Source of the DNA: Marinomonas rhizomae | GTDB taxonomy: Bacteria; Pseudomonadota; Gammaproteobacteria; Pseudomonadales; Marinomonadaceae | Reading direction: 5' to 3' | Assembly (NCBI RefSeq): GCF_024397855.1 | Contig: NZ_CP073343.1 | Span: 3,348,001-3,412,000 of the forward strand | Length of the DNA stretch: 64,000 nt | Part shown: piece by piece, positions 38,226-48,049 of the stretch | Layout of the letters: each line of letters opens with the position of its first letter | Numbering within the stretch: position 1 is the stretch's first letter | Notes under the pieces: model-generated | Told to the model about the DNA's origin: nothing | Seen by the model: only the letters and a program-made list of their open reading frames with translations | Databases searched by the model: none | Translations under genes and position numbers: made by a program

Positions 38226-39509
38226 ATGTTAAAGCAAACCCTGTTTCCCATCTGGAGTCTGCTCATAGGTATTGCCGTTCTCACCATGGCAAGCGCCTTG
38301 CAAAGCTCACTGATCGGTATTCGAGCCTCTATAGAGGAGTTCAATACGACGGCGACAGGTTTGATCATGTCAGCCTACTATCTTGGCTTTATTCTTGGTT
38401 CTCTTTTAGTGCCAAGCTGGGTCAAGAACGTGGGCCATATTCGAGTGTTTGCCGCAGTAGCATCTTTGGCTTCTATCACCATTTTGATGCAATCCGTTGT
38501 GGTTAATCCTTGGTTCTGGATGCTGATGCGAATGGGGACGGGCTTGTGTTACGCAGGTCTCTTTATTGTTACCGAAAGCTGGTTAAACGACATTGCGACA
38601 AACAAAACTCGTGGCCGTTTATTCTCGATTTATATAATAGAAATATGGGCAAGCCAAACCATCAGTCAGTTCTTATTGAACTTGTCCTCGCCTAGTGGTT
38701 ATGGCCTGTTTATTTTAACGTCCGTACTAATTTCCTTGGCAGTCGTTCCTCTATTATTAGTGCGTACACCATCACCCACTATTAACGTGCCGGAAAAACT
38801 CAATATTCTAGGGTTAATTAAAACGGCACCACTTGGTGTAACCGGTGTCACCATTGCTGGGGCAACCTCTGGGGCTTTATTAGGTCTGGGCGCTCTCTAT
38901 GCAAAAAGTATCGGTATGAACATTGCCGAGATTTCATTCTTTATCGGTGCCAGTTACGTTGGTGGGATGTTGCTGCAATGGCCAATTGGTAAACTATCTG
39001 ACCGTCAAGATCGTCGTGTTACCATACTCTGGGTTGGCGTTGTTGGGGCGCTGGCCGCATTCATTGTGCCACTAGGAGGCACAATGAATAACCAAATATT
39101 GATGATGATTGGCATGTTTGCAGTCGGTGCATTTACCTTCCCAATGTACTCGCTCGCTTCCTCTCACATGAATGACCAACTTCGCCCAGAACAAATTCTT
39201 TCTGCCAGTAGCGGTATGATATTGCTAAATGGTATTGGGGGTATGTTAGGGCCTCTAGCCGCGGCAGCATTGATGGATACACTTCGTATTGAAGCGTTAT
39301 TTTGGTTTGTTGCTGGACTCAATATAACCGTAGCACTGTTTGCTGTGTACCGAATCAAGCATCAGCCAGCCATGATTATCGAAGAGCAAGGGGATCAAAT
39401 TCCAGTGGCGCTTACAGTATCTTCTGTAGCAACCGCAGAAATGCTTGTCGAAGCTGACTCCTCTACTCCAGTGGAAGAAAAAAGCCACGAGGTGGAAATC
39501 AAACTTTAG
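38226..39509 (+). CDS. MFS transporter, YcaD-like
   Basis: This 427-residue major-facilitator carrier has 12 hydrophobic helices and a short polar C-terminal tail. The first-half loop motif appears as YYLGFILGSLLVPSWVKNVGHIRVF and the second-half equivalent as WPIGKLSDRQDRRVTIL. Similarity in style is to the YcaD group of uncharacterised proton-driven carriers. The ribosome binding site is AAGGA. It is monocistronic; the substrate is unknown. Confidence 0.83.
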   Translation: MLKQTLFPIWSLLIGIAVLTMASALQSSLIGIRASIEEFNTTATGLIMSAYYLGFILGSLLVPSWVKNVGHIRVFAAVASLASITILMQSVVVNPWFWMLMRMGTGLCYAGLFIVTESWLNDIATNKTRGRLFSIYIIEIWASQTISQFLLNLSSPSGYGLFILTSVLISLAVVPLLLVRTPSPTINVPEKLNILGLIKTAPLGVTGVTIAGATSGALLGLGALYAKSIGMNIAEISFFIGASYVGGMLLQWPIGKLSDRQDRRVTILWVGVVGALAAFIVPLGGTMNNQILMMIGMFAVGAFTFPMYSLASSHMNDQLRPEQILSASSGMILLNGIGGMLGPLAAAALMDTLRIEALFWFVAGLNITVALFAVYRIKHQPAMIIEEQGDQIPVALTVSSVATAEMLVEADSSTPVEEKSHEVEIKL

Positions 39510-39541
39510 CATTTCAAAATTACCACACAGCCCTTGCTCTA

Positions 39542-40162
39542 TTAAGACAAGGGTTGTGTGGCGATTTTAAGCGCAATACTCCAAATCAAGATAGCATTAA
39601 CACGATTAAACCAACGCCAAAAAGCCGCTTTTTCTAAGCATTTTGCACAAAGCTTTCCCACCAGAGCCAAAGACAAAAACCACAACACAGACGCGCACAC
39701 ACCACCGAAAACAAACTCCCACTTTGCGCCCTGCCACTGGTTCGCCAGACTGCCCATCAAAATCATGGTATCTAAGTAAAAATGCGGATTAAGCCACGTC
39801 ACCGCAAACCCCATCATCACCAGCGGCCACAAGGCTAAACGCTTACTGTATTGCTCTAAAATTAAATGTTCTTCTTGAAACGACGCCCGCCATTTACCCA
39901 AGGCAAACCACACCAAGAAAGCCACGCCAGCCCAACGAGATACCGACAACAGCCAGTCATGACTTTGCAAGATCAAGCCTAAACCAAATGCCCCAAGCGC
40001 AATGGAGATAGCATCACTTAATATAAACAGCAAGGCAATCGGAAAGGCGTAATGTCGCTTTAATGCCTGCTCCAATAAAAAACTATTCTGTGCCCCAACG
40101 GCGACAATCAAACCGCCACCAGTAATCGCGCCACTCACAAATGCCAACACAACCTTCTCCAA
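39542..40162 (-). CDS. argO: ArgO/LysE-type basic amino-acid exporter
   Basis: This is an inner-membrane exporter of arginine or lysine. About six helices and the family motif GLIVAVGAQNSFLLEQALKR near the N-terminus identify the LysE/ArgO branch, as does VTWLNPHFYLDTMILMGS. The length is 206 aa, starting at TTG (40162). It is divergent from the LysR regulator argP, the same arrangement as lysE/lysG, so it is very likely the target of that regulator. Confidence 0.88.
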   Translation of the reverse strand: MEKVVLAFVSGAITGGGLIVAVGAQNSFLLEQALKRHYAFPIALLFILSDAISIALGAFGLGLILQSHDWLLSVSRWAGVAFLVWFALGKWRASFQEEHLILEQYSKRLALWPLVMMGFAVTWLNPHFYLDTMILMGSLANQWQGAKWEFVFGGVCASVLWFLSLALVGKLCAKCLEKAAFWRWFNRVNAILIWSIALKIATQPLS

Positions 40163-40251
40163 TATCTCAGTGTTCTTTAAAGAAGCTTGATCTTACGTAA
40201 GGCAACCATTAAATTAAAATTAATTAAACTAAAGTTATATTAGATAAATTT

Positions 40252-41133
40252 ATGATGGATTATAAAGCACTATCCTCACTTCACGCTGTTTTGAAGTTCC
40301 AAAGTTTTGACAAAGCAGCAGAATATCTTCACCTGACACAATCTGCGGTGTCACAAAATATCAAACGCTTAGAACAAGTCTGCGGCCGCCCTCTACTGAT
40401 TCGTGCCAGACCTGTGGTTGCCACACCACTTGGCGAGCAACTACTAGCGCATTTCAACAAAGTCGCCATGCTCGAAGAGGGACTACAAGAAGCAATCCAA
40501 GGCAATCAAGCTACACAACCGATAAGCATTGCGGTCAACAACGATGTACTCGCGACTTGGTTTACCGACGTGGTCAGACAATTCTCTGCAACAGACTTCA
40601 CCAAGTTACATATTAAAGCCGCCGACCAAGCCAACACTCGCGCTCTATTACAAACGGGCGAAGTGGTAGCTTGTGTCAGCCAAATAGGTACGCCTGTAGC
40701 GGGTGGGGATTCTATCTTTCTCGGCAACATGCATTACGAACTGGTCGCCACACCCAGTTTTATAGAAGAACACCTGAAAGGAGACCTCAGCGCCGAAGCC
40801 GTTTTAAAATCGCCGTCTTTGATTTACGACGAACATGATGAACTTTGGGCGCGATATCAGAAGGAATGCCTACAAGTTGAAACCGATATTAGTCACAGTC
40901 ATTGGTACCCCTCTTCCCATGGCTTTGTTGAACTTGTAATGGGTGGCACAGTCTGTGCTTTAATTCCTAGTATTCAAATCAAACAGAAAATAAAAAGCAA
41001 GAAACTGGTATCCTTACTGCCAAACAAGCGCCTAGCCTTGCCTCTTTATTGGCATTGGTACAAACTCAACTCACCTGTATTAGATCGATTAACTAAGGTG
41101 ATAAAAAGTGTCACACAAGATGCTTTAACATAG
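40252..41133 (+). CDS. argP: ArgP/LysG-type LysR activator of the arginine/lysine exporter
   Basis: This 293-residue LysR regulator has the ArgP N-terminus (MDYKALSSLHAVLKFQSFDKAAEYLHLTQSAVSQNIKRLE), containing the helix-turn-helix. The effector domain follows with ACVSQIGTPVAGG and WYPSSHGFVELVMGG. In E. coli ArgP activates argO with arginine and is blocked by lysine. The divergent argO with only 89 bp between supports the same job. Two adjacent ATGs (40252, 40255) could start it. Confidence 0.9.
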   Translation: MMDYKALSSLHAVLKFQSFDKAAEYLHLTQSAVSQNIKRLEQVCGRPLLIRARPVVATPLGEQLLAHFNKVAMLEEGLQEAIQGNQATQPISIAVNNDVLATWFTDVVRQFSATDFTKLHIKAADQANTRALLQTGEVVACVSQIGTPVAGGDSIFLGNMHYELVATPSFIEEHLKGDLSAEAVLKSPSLIYDEHDELWARYQKECLQVETDISHSHWYPSSHGFVELVMGGTVCALIPSIQIKQKIKSKKLVSLLPNKRLALPLYWHWYKLNSPVLDRLTKVIKSVTQDALT

Positions 41134-41223
41134 AGTCACCACAGAAACGAAACAAGCTGGCTATGCGGTATAATTTTAGCCAGCCATTAAACAAAGATTA
41201 ACGCCATTTTTTAAGGAAAATTT

Positions 41224-42060
41224 ATGATTCGCAAATGTCTATTCCCTGTTGCTGGTTATGGCACCCGTTTTTTGCCTGCCACTAAATCCATGCCCAAAGA
41301 AATGCTACCTATTGTAAACAAGCCTTTGGTTCAGTACGGCGTAGAAGAAGCGGTCAAAGCGGGCTTGGACAATGTCACCTTCGTAACGGGTCGTGGTAAA
41401 CGTGCCATTGCCGACCATTTCGACATCAGTTATGAGCTAGAGCATCAAATTGCTGGTACCAACAAAGAAAAATACCTAGATGGCATACGCCACCTGATCG
41501 ACAACGTGAACTTCTCTTTTACTCGTCAAAACAACATGTTAGGTCTAGGCCATGCCATCCTAACGGGTGAACCACTTATTGGCGATGAAGCCTTTGGTGT
41601 GGTACTAGCAGATGACCTTTGCTTCGGTGAAGATGATGGTGTAATGGCACAAATGGTTAAACTGTATAACCAATTCCGTTGCACTATCGTTGCGATTGAA
41701 GAAGTACCAGAAGACGAAGTGCACAAATACGGCGTTATCAAAGGCGAATCCATGATGGACGGCCTATACCGTGTTACCGACATGGTGGAAAAACCGGCAA
41801 AAGAAGACGCGCCATCAAACCTTGCTATTATCGGCCGTTACATCCTAACACCCGATATTTTTGACAAAATCCGTAGTACGCCAGCGGGTCGTAACGGTGA
41901 AGTACAAATCACTGATGCTATCTTGCAACAAGCGCAAGAAGGCTGTGTATTGGCGTATAAATTCAAAGGCAAACGTTTTGACTGTGGTAGCGTTGACGGA
42001 TTTGTAGAAGCAACCAACTACTGCTACAAAAACATTTACCAAGACCCTACAGAAGCGTAG
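41224..42060 (+). CDS. galU: UTP-glucose-1-phosphate uridylyltransferase
   Basis: This enzyme makes UDP-glucose from UTP and glucose 1-phosphate. The N-terminal nucleotidyltransferase motif CLFPVAGYGTRFLPATKSMPKEMLPIVNKP is complete. FVTGRGKRAIADHFD, VLADDLCFGEDD and GRYILTPDIFDKI follow. The length of 278 aa is standard. It supplies the substrate of Ugd at the other end of the window. The ribosome binding site is AAGGAAA. A terminator follows. Confidence 0.95.
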   Translation: MIRKCLFPVAGYGTRFLPATKSMPKEMLPIVNKPLVQYGVEEAVKAGLDNVTFVTGRGKRAIADHFDISYELEHQIAGTNKEKYLDGIRHLIDNVNFSFTRQNNMLGLGHAILTGEPLIGDEAFGVVLADDLCFGEDDGVMAQMVKLYNQFRCTIVAIEEVPEDEVHKYGVIKGESMMDGLYRVTDMVEKPAKEDAPSNLAIIGRYILTPDIFDKIRSTPAGRNGEVQITDAILQQAQEGCVLAYKFKGKRFDCGSVDGFVEATNYCYKNIYQDPTEA

Positions 42061-42095
42061 CCTTGCCAAAGCATTAAAATGCACCAAAATAGATC

Positions 42096-42134
42096 AAAAA
42101 AAAGCCTGTACATAAAATGTACTGGCTTTTTTTT
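42096..42134 (+). terminator. intrinsic terminator of galU
   Basis: AAAAGCC-T-GTACAT and ATGTAC-T-GGCTTTT form a hairpin with a central T-T mismatch and A/T runs on both sides. It can also terminate the convergent yjfF operon. Confidence 0.8.
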
Positions 42135-42169
42135 GCGTCTGATGACACGAGCAAACTGAGAGTAAAACC

Positions 42170-43138
42170 CTAGGTCGCCGAGCGTTTTTTCACCCAATAC
42201 ACGATGCCTTTTTGTAGCAAGATAAAGAACAACAACAAGCCACCCACAGCCAATTTGGTCCACCAGCTATTTAACGAACCATCAAAAGTAATCAAAGTTT
42301 GAATAATGCCTTGAATCATTCCACCCAAGAAAGTACCAAACACATAACCCACCCCGCCCGTTAACAAGGTACCGCCAATCACCACCGCAGCGATAGCATC
42401 TAACTCGACCCCAACCGCTGCAAGTGGATAAGCCGAGCCTGTATATATCGCAAAGATTACCCCAGACATAGCGCTATAAAATCCGCTCAAGGCATAGATT
42501 TTAATAATGGTCTTTTTCACTGGCACGCCCAGCAAGGCTGCCGAATGACTGTCTCCACCCAGCGCATACACGCTCATACCGAAACGTGTTCTACGGGCAA
42601 TCAAAATTCCCAGCGCCAGCAACACCAACATAGCCATGGCAATAAAGGTCAAACCACCACGTCCTGGCAAAGGTACATAAATATCGTACAAGCCAGTAAT
42701 AAACGGGTGATCAATCGGCACCGCGTCTAGGTTGATCAAATACGCCAAGCCTCGAAACAAAAACATCCCAGCTAAAGTGACGATAAACGCCTGAATCTCG
42801 AAGAACGCAATAATAACCCCCATTATCGCGCCAAAAGCCACACCCACAATCAAAGCGATACCAATAGCAAACAAAGGATGTATGCCAGTATTGGTAATCA
42901 GATAAGCCATCAAAACACCGATAAACGCGATCATCGACCCGACCGATAAATCAATACCACCAGACAGAATGACAAAGGTCATGCCTATCGCAGTGATGAT
43001 CAAAAACGCGTTATCCGTCAATAAGTTTGAGAATACTAAGGTGTCACGAAAACCCTTGTACTCATACATGCCAAAACCATACAAAAGGATAAAAACCAAT
43101 AGCGTTGCCAATATCGGCAAATTACGTTCATTAATCAT
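42170..43138 (-). CDS. yjfF: sugar ABC transporter permease YjfF
   Basis: This is the second permease of the YtfQRT-YjfF importer, which takes up galactofuranose in E. coli. The 322-residue protein has eight to ten hydrophobic helices and the RbsC-family segments FVILSGGIDLSVGSMIAF and AAVVIGGTLLTGGVGYVFGTFLGG. The ATG overlaps the ytfT stop by four bases, so the two permeases are coupled. It is the last gene of the operon. Confidence 0.9.
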   Translation of the reverse strand: MINERNLPILATLLVFILLYGFGMYEYKGFRDTLVFSNLLTDNAFLIITAIGMTFVILSGGIDLSVGSMIAFIGVLMAYLITNTGIHPLFAIGIALIVGVAFGAIMGVIIAFFEIQAFIVTLAGMFLFRGLAYLINLDAVPIDHPFITGLYDIYVPLPGRGGLTFIAMAMLVLLALGILIARRTRFGMSVYALGGDSHSAALLGVPVKKTIIKIYALSGFYSAMSGVIFAIYTGSAYPLAAVGVELDAIAAVVIGGTLLTGGVGYVFGTFLGGMIQGIIQTLITFDGSLNSWWTKLAVGGLLLFFILLQKGIVYWVKKRSAT

Positions 43139-44178
43139 GGTTTTATGCTCCCTTTACCAGTACGACTATTGGCTGCACGCTTCTTTTTCGTGAAAAAATC
43201 AGATATCCATTGACGAGTCTTTGGTGATTGAACCAGCAACACGGCAAGAATAATGGTCGCTTTTACTACCAAATTATATTGAACAGGCAATCCACTGGTC
43301 AGAATCGCTGTGGTTAAAGTTTGAATAATTAACACGCCAACAATCGTCAGCAGCAAATAAATACGCCCACCCGCTAACGAAGCACCGGCTAACACCACGG
43401 CTAAAATTGCATCCAGTTCTAGCCATAAACCTGCATTATTGGCATCGGCTCCGCGAATATCGGCCGCAAGGATAATGCCGCTCATGGCAGCACAAAGACC
43501 TGAGAAAACATAAGCAGACAACACCAACAAGCGCGCTTCAATACCAACCAAACGACTGGCTCGCACGTTGGCTCCAACCGCTTCAATAAACAAACCTAGC
43601 GCGGTTTTACGCATCACCAAAACGGTTAAGACAATCATGCCTATCGCAATCCACACGCGAATAGGAAATGCCAAGAAATATCCATTGCCAATGGCATCCA
43701 ATACATCAGAATGGAAGGTGACGATTTGCCCTTCGGTGATCATCTGCGCGATACCACGCCCTGCCACCATCAAAATCAAGGTGGCAACAATCGGCTGAAT
43801 ATTAAACCCCGACACCAAAATGCCATTCCACAAACCGCACAGCATGCCAGTGCCTAAAGCGCATAAAATCACCAATCCTACCGGCCAATCAGTGTTGACC
43901 GTCAATACAGCCGTCACCGCACCTGAAATGGCAATAACCGCACCGACTGACAAATCAATACCGCGAGTACCAATGACGACTGCCATACCCAGAGCCACCA
44001 AGGCCGTTGGCGTTGCACGATGAAGGATATCCAATAAGCTACCAAACAGGTGCCCATCAACCATTCGAATGCTCAAAAACCCAGGTGTCACCGATGCTGT
44101 AATCAAAATGATCAATACAAGGGACAACAAAGGCGCAAGCGTTTTTTGATGTTTATGCAGAAAGTTATTCTTTTTCAT
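43135..44178 (-). CDS. ytfT: sugar ABC transporter permease YtfT
   Basis: This is the first permease of the galactofuranose-type importer. The 347-residue RbsC-family protein has about nine hydrophobic helices and the motifs VVIGTRGIDLSVGAVIAISGAV and LAVVLAGASLAGGRIYLLLTIVGVL. A basic C-terminal tail (KKKRAANSRTGKG) faces the cytoplasm. It lies 33 bp after ytfR and overlaps yjfF by four bases. Confidence 0.9.
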   Translation of the reverse strand: MKKNNFLHKHQKTLAPLLSLVLIILITASVTPGFLSIRMVDGHLFGSLLDILHRATPTALVALGMAVVIGTRGIDLSVGAVIAISGAVTAVLTVNTDWPVGLVILCALGTGMLCGLWNGILVSGFNIQPIVATLILMVAGRGIAQMITEGQIVTFHSDVLDAIGNGYFLAFPIRVWIAIGMIVLTVLVMRKTALGLFIEAVGANVRASRLVGIEARLLVLSAYVFSGLCAAMSGIILAADIRGADANNAGLWLELDAILAVVLAGASLAGGRIYLLLTIVGVLIIQTLTTAILTSGLPVQYNLVVKATIILAVLLVQSPKTRQWISDFFTKKKRAANSRTGKGSIKP

Positions 44179-44210
44179 AGGAACAGCTACTTTGAATACT
44201 TAAAAAATGA

Positions 44211-45764
44211 CTAGCTAGCAATGGTGCGCAATATCGCTTGCTCTGAAACCTCATCCCCATGAAGCTCCGAGACTTTATGATGGTCTTTCATTACCACCAC
44301 GCGATGGGCAAACATGACCAACTCTTCTAGCTCAGAAGACGCGACTAACAAGCCCATGCCCTGCTCACATAGCTCTTTAATGATCTGGATAATTTCGTGG
44401 TGAGCGCCGATATCAATACCCCGTGTTGGCTCGTCTAATATCAGCAAGGCAGGATGCGTAATCAACCAACGAGCAAGGATAACCTTTTGCTGATTACCAC
44501 CGCTTAACTCGCCAATGGGTTTGTCCATATCAGGTGTTTTTATTGCCAAGCGCTGAATCATTTCTTCTACTAGCTTTTGTTGCTCAGCCATAGAAATTGG
44601 CGACCACCAACCTTTGCTCGCCTGCAACGCAAGGATCATGTTTTCTCTGACACTCAACTCCGCCACAATGCCATCTTGCTTACGATCTTCTGGGCAATAC
44701 CCCATACCAACCTGAATAGCTCGACGCAGAGACGATTTCGTCAGTGAATGATTACTTAACGTCACTTCCCCTTGATCCGGTTTCACCGAACCATAGGCCA
44801 ACTCACACAATTCCGTTCGACCTGAGCCCAACAAGCCCGCCACACCAACAATTTCCCCTGCGGCGATATTCAAATCCAACGGCTGAAGATAACGCTGTTT
44901 GCCGACATTGTTCAGCTGTAGCAGCTCCGTACGTTCGCGTTTAATAGAATGATCGTGAGCGGTTGGCGCAAGGTCCTCCAAAGATTTCCCTACCATGTGA
45001 CTGACCAAATCGGAACGAGACAGCTCCGCAGTTTTGAAGGTGCCAATGCACTCACCATTACGCAATACGGTAATACTATCGGTAATGCTGTAAACCTGAT
45101 CCAAGAAGTGCGTTACGAAAATAATACCCAAGCCTTCAGATTTCAGCCGTGCCATTAGGTCAAACAACTGTTTGATCTCGTCACTGTCTAAACTGGCCGT
45201 CGGCTCATCTAAGATCAGCATTTTGGCTTGAGTACTTAACGCACGAGCAATCGCGACGAGTTGCTGAATCGCAATCGAATAGGTATCTAGCTGACGCAAT
45301 GGATCTATGTCTAAACCCACTTGCGCCAATAATTCTCTAGCGCGAATTTCCGCTTTCTTCCAGCTAATCAGGCCAAAGGTTTTTTCTTGATGCTGTAACG
45401 TCAGGTTTTCCATTACAGACATGGTAGGAATAAGGTTCACTTCTTGATAAACCGTGCTTATCCCTAAGCGCTGTGCATGACCGCTATCAGAGGCACTGAT
45501 CAAGCTGCCATCTAATAGAATCTCACCGCTGTCACGCGGATAAACGCCCGTCAGTACTTTTATCAGAGTGGATTTACCGGCACCATTTTCACCCAGCAAG
45601 GCGCGAATCTCCCCCTGTTGGATCTGTAAAGACACATCATTCAGGGCTTGAACGCCGGTAAAAGATTTAGATAGGTGTTTGATTTCGAGCAAGGGACGAA
45701 CTGCGCTCTGCGCCGCTTCGACCGTTTCTTTGGCTATCAAGGTTTCATTAGCTAATTGCGACAT
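44211..45764 (-). CDS. ytfR: sugar ABC transporter ATP-binding protein YtfR
   Basis: This double-cassette ATPase of the RbsA type (517 aa) energises the YtfT/YjfF permeases. The first cassette has Walker A GENGAGKSTLIKV, an atypical signature IAIQQLVAIARAL in place of LSGGQ, and Walker B MLILDEPTASLDSDE. The second has GLLGSGRTELCE, LSGGNQQKVILARWL and LLILDEPTRGIDIGA. A degenerate P-loop in the second cassette is normal for this family. Gap to ytfQ is 76 bp. Confidence 0.92.
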   Translation of the reverse strand: MSQLANETLIAKETVEAAQSAVRPLLEIKHLSKSFTGVQALNDVSLQIQQGEIRALLGENGAGKSTLIKVLTGVYPRDSGEILLDGSLISASDSGHAQRLGISTVYQEVNLIPTMSVMENLTLQHQEKTFGLISWKKAEIRARELLAQVGLDIDPLRQLDTYSIAIQQLVAIARALSTQAKMLILDEPTASLDSDEIKQLFDLMARLKSEGLGIIFVTHFLDQVYSITDSITVLRNGECIGTFKTAELSRSDLVSHMVGKSLEDLAPTAHDHSIKRERTELLQLNNVGKQRYLQPLDLNIAAGEIVGVAGLLGSGRTELCELAYGSVKPDQGEVTLSNHSLTKSSLRRAIQVGMGYCPEDRKQDGIVAELSVRENMILALQASKGWWSPISMAEQQKLVEEMIQRLAIKTPDMDKPIGELSGGNQQKVILARWLITHPALLILDEPTRGIDIGAHHEIIQIIKELCEQGMGLLVASSELEELVMFAHRVVVMKDHHKVSELHGDEVSEQAILRTIAS

Positions 45765-45840
45765 ACCGCTGTCTCCGTTTCGCTAGCATAAAACAATAAT
45801 CCACACCTAGAAGCGCCTTGCTCCTAGGCGTGTCGCTCTA

Positions 45841-46827
45841 TTATTTACGCTTCGCGTATTCCGCAGCCGCTGTATCAGGTAGGTACAAAGGACCGTTTGC
45901 TTTGATCCACTTGTCGACTTTTTTACCATCCTGAGACGCTAGAATGGCATCAAATGCTGGGCCACCAAGATGAGGATTCAACTCGATAGTTGCATTCGCT
46001 TCACCGTCAGCCATGGCTTTAAAGATATCTGGCACCGCATCGATAGACACAACCAAAATGTCTTTGGTTGGTTTAACGCCCGCTTCTTTCATCGCGAGGA
46101 TAGCGCCCAATGCCATGTCATCATTATGAGCAAACAAAGCACAGATATTCTTCGCGCCGCCTTCTGCTTTTAAGAAACTTTCCATGACTTCTTTACCGCC
46201 TGCGCGAGTAAAAGAACCCGACTGAGAGCGAGTAATCGTCATATTAGGGAAATTGCCAATCACCGCATCAAAACCAGTCTTACGGTCGATCGCTGCAGAA
46301 GAACCAACGGAACCTTGCAACTCGACGATATTACAACGGCCATTGGTTTTCGCCGCCAACCAAGATGCCGCCAACGCGCCTTCCTCTTTGAAATCAGAAG
46401 CGACTTTCGTTAGATACATGCTGGGATCTGCCGCCACACCACGGTCAATTAGAACAACCGGGATTTTAGCGCGCTGCGCTTCTTTCAATACTTGATCCCA
46501 ACCGGTTTCCACCACAGGAGCCAGCAAAATGCCATCAACGCCTTGCGCGATAAACGAACGCACAGCTTTGATTTGGTTTTCTTGCTTTTGTTGAGCATCA
46601 GAGAATTTTAGGTCATAACCACGGCGTTCTGCCTCGGCTTTAATGGATTCGGTTTCAGACGTTCGCCAGCCACTTTCCGAACCAATTTGCGAAAAGCCTA
46701 TTGTGAGGTCTGCTGCCATCGCCGAAGCGGACAACACAGGAAGTAATACAGAGAAAGTAGTTAACACAGCTTTGCGTTTAAATGCACCCAGCCATGGCAA
46801 CGATGGGCGAATAGAGAGAGATTTCAT
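45841..46827 (-). CDS. ytfQ: galactofuranose-type ABC transporter binding protein YtfQ
   Basis: This periplasmic binding protein feeds YtfRT-YjfF. From the ATG at 46827 (AAGGAA six bases upstream) a signal peptide of about 38 residues ends at SASAMAA before DLTIGFSQIGSESGWRTSE. VETGWDQVLKEAQRAKIPVVLIDRGV and ALFAHNDDMALGAILAMKEAGV match the family, as does IELNPHLGGPAFD. A longer frame from 46872 adds 15 polar residues before the signal peptide and is unlikely. First gene of the operon. Confidence 0.9.
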   Translation of the reverse strand: MKSLSIRPSLPWLGAFKRKAVLTTFSVLLPVLSASAMAADLTIGFSQIGSESGWRTSETESIKAEAERRGYDLKFSDAQQKQENQIKAVRSFIAQGVDGILLAPVVETGWDQVLKEAQRAKIPVVLIDRGVAADPSMYLTKVASDFKEEGALAASWLAAKTNGRCNIVELQGSVGSSAAIDRKTGFDAVIGNFPNMTITRSQSGSFTRAGGKEVMESFLKAEGGAKNICALFAHNDDMALGAILAMKEAGVKPTKDILVVSIDAVPDIFKAMADGEANATIELNPHLGGPAFDAILASQDGKKVDKWIKANGPLYLPDTAAAEYAKRK

Positions 46828-47046
46828 ACTAGATTCCTTTTTGTTTTTGTTGTGATCAGTACTGAGCATCATCTACCTGTATTTACAGATAAACCAACAC
46901 CCTACAATTCACAATATATCCCCCCTTCTAACCTTTCAAATGCAAGTTACAGCGAAAACCATATCAATATTGATATGCAAAAACACCCTAACATGACTTT
47001 TTTATTCACCATATGGTATTTTTCAGCCATTAAATAGATCTTTACA

Positions 47047-47994
47047 TCACATCAAATATAACTGACTTAACCAAATGCTCACAGGCAAAGTCACCACAGA
47101 CAATAAAGTCTGCATCGTAATATAAGCTGACATCCTATCAGCATCTCCGCCCAACTGACGGGCCAAGGCGTACGCCGATGTTGCCGTGGGTACCACACCA
47201 AACAACACAGCGACTAACGCTGGCAAACCTCGAACGTCCAGCCACCAGCACATCAAACCAATCACCAAAGGAAACACCACAAAACGTGCAACCGAAGACA
47301 TCGCAAAAGTCATCCCGACAGAGCGTATAGCCTCTAAACGCACACTCGCACCGACGGCCAACAACACCAAGGGTAACGCCGCCTGCGATAACATACTCAG
47401 TACATCGGAAACCAGAACAATCGGTGTTAAACCTAACAAATTAAAACTGCTACCTAGCACAATTGACACGATCAAAGGGTTGCGAATCAAAGCGCCACTT
47501 AACAAACGGGGCAAGGAATTGGCTGACGAACTATTAGCCGAAGACGGCCCATGCATCAAGGTCATAGACACCACCAAAAATACATTAATAGAAGGAATCA
47601 GCACAGAAGCGCCCAACGCCGCCAACACCAAACCCTCATTGCCGTACAAACTGCCCGCTAAAGCCAACATAACAAAAGTGTTAAACCTCACGCCCGCTTG
47701 CAACATAGACGAAGCCGTCGGAGCAACCACCTTCATTAACCAGGTACTGACAAACACAAAAACCGCCGTCACAAACAAAGCAAACAACAAAATAAACGCA
47801 TATTTTGGCAGCATGGGATTACTGAAATCGATCTGTGACGTTTTACTAAACAACAAAGCAGGAAACAGCACCCAATAAGTAAACTTATCAACGCCAGACC
47901 AAAAGCCTTCCATCGGAAAACGCCAACGCTGGCACACCGCCCCCGCCATCAATAACAAAAATACAGGCAACACCGAAAGAGAGAGAGAAAACAC
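47047..47994 (-). CDS. AEC-family (auxin efflux carrier-like) transporter
   Basis: This 315-residue membrane protein has ten hydrophobic helices in two five-helix halves, typical of the AEC/BART superfamily (malonate, malate or auxin carriers). The N-terminal half shows FTYWVLFPALLFSKTSQIDF and the second half GVVPTATSAYALARQLGGD with the conserved proline-kinked crossover. The substrate is unknown. It lies between the ytf operon and a LysR gene on the same strand. Confidence 0.83.
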   Translation of the reverse strand: MFSLSLSVLPVFLLLMAGAVCQRWRFPMEGFWSGVDKFTYWVLFPALLFSKTSQIDFSNPMLPKYAFILLFALFVTAVFVFVSTWLMKVVAPTASSMLQAGVRFNTFVMLALAGSLYGNEGLVLAALGASVLIPSINVFLVVSMTLMHGPSSANSSSANSLPRLLSGALIRNPLIVSIVLGSSFNLLGLTPIVLVSDVLSMLSQAALPLVLLAVGASVRLEAIRSVGMTFAMSSVARFVVFPLVIGLMCWWLDVRGLPALVAVLFGVVPTATSAYALARQLGGDADRMSAYITMQTLLSVVTLPVSIWLSQLYLM

Positions 47995-48049
47995 AAATAC
48001 CCCTAATAAACCTAAAGTCTAAAGTAGAAACTTTTTAGATGGCGATAAC

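Noticed and set aside
47186..47878. 230-codon plus-strand frame opposite the AEC transporter
   Set aside because: Long only because the opposite strand lacks stops in this frame; rich in Thr/Asn/Lys with no family features.
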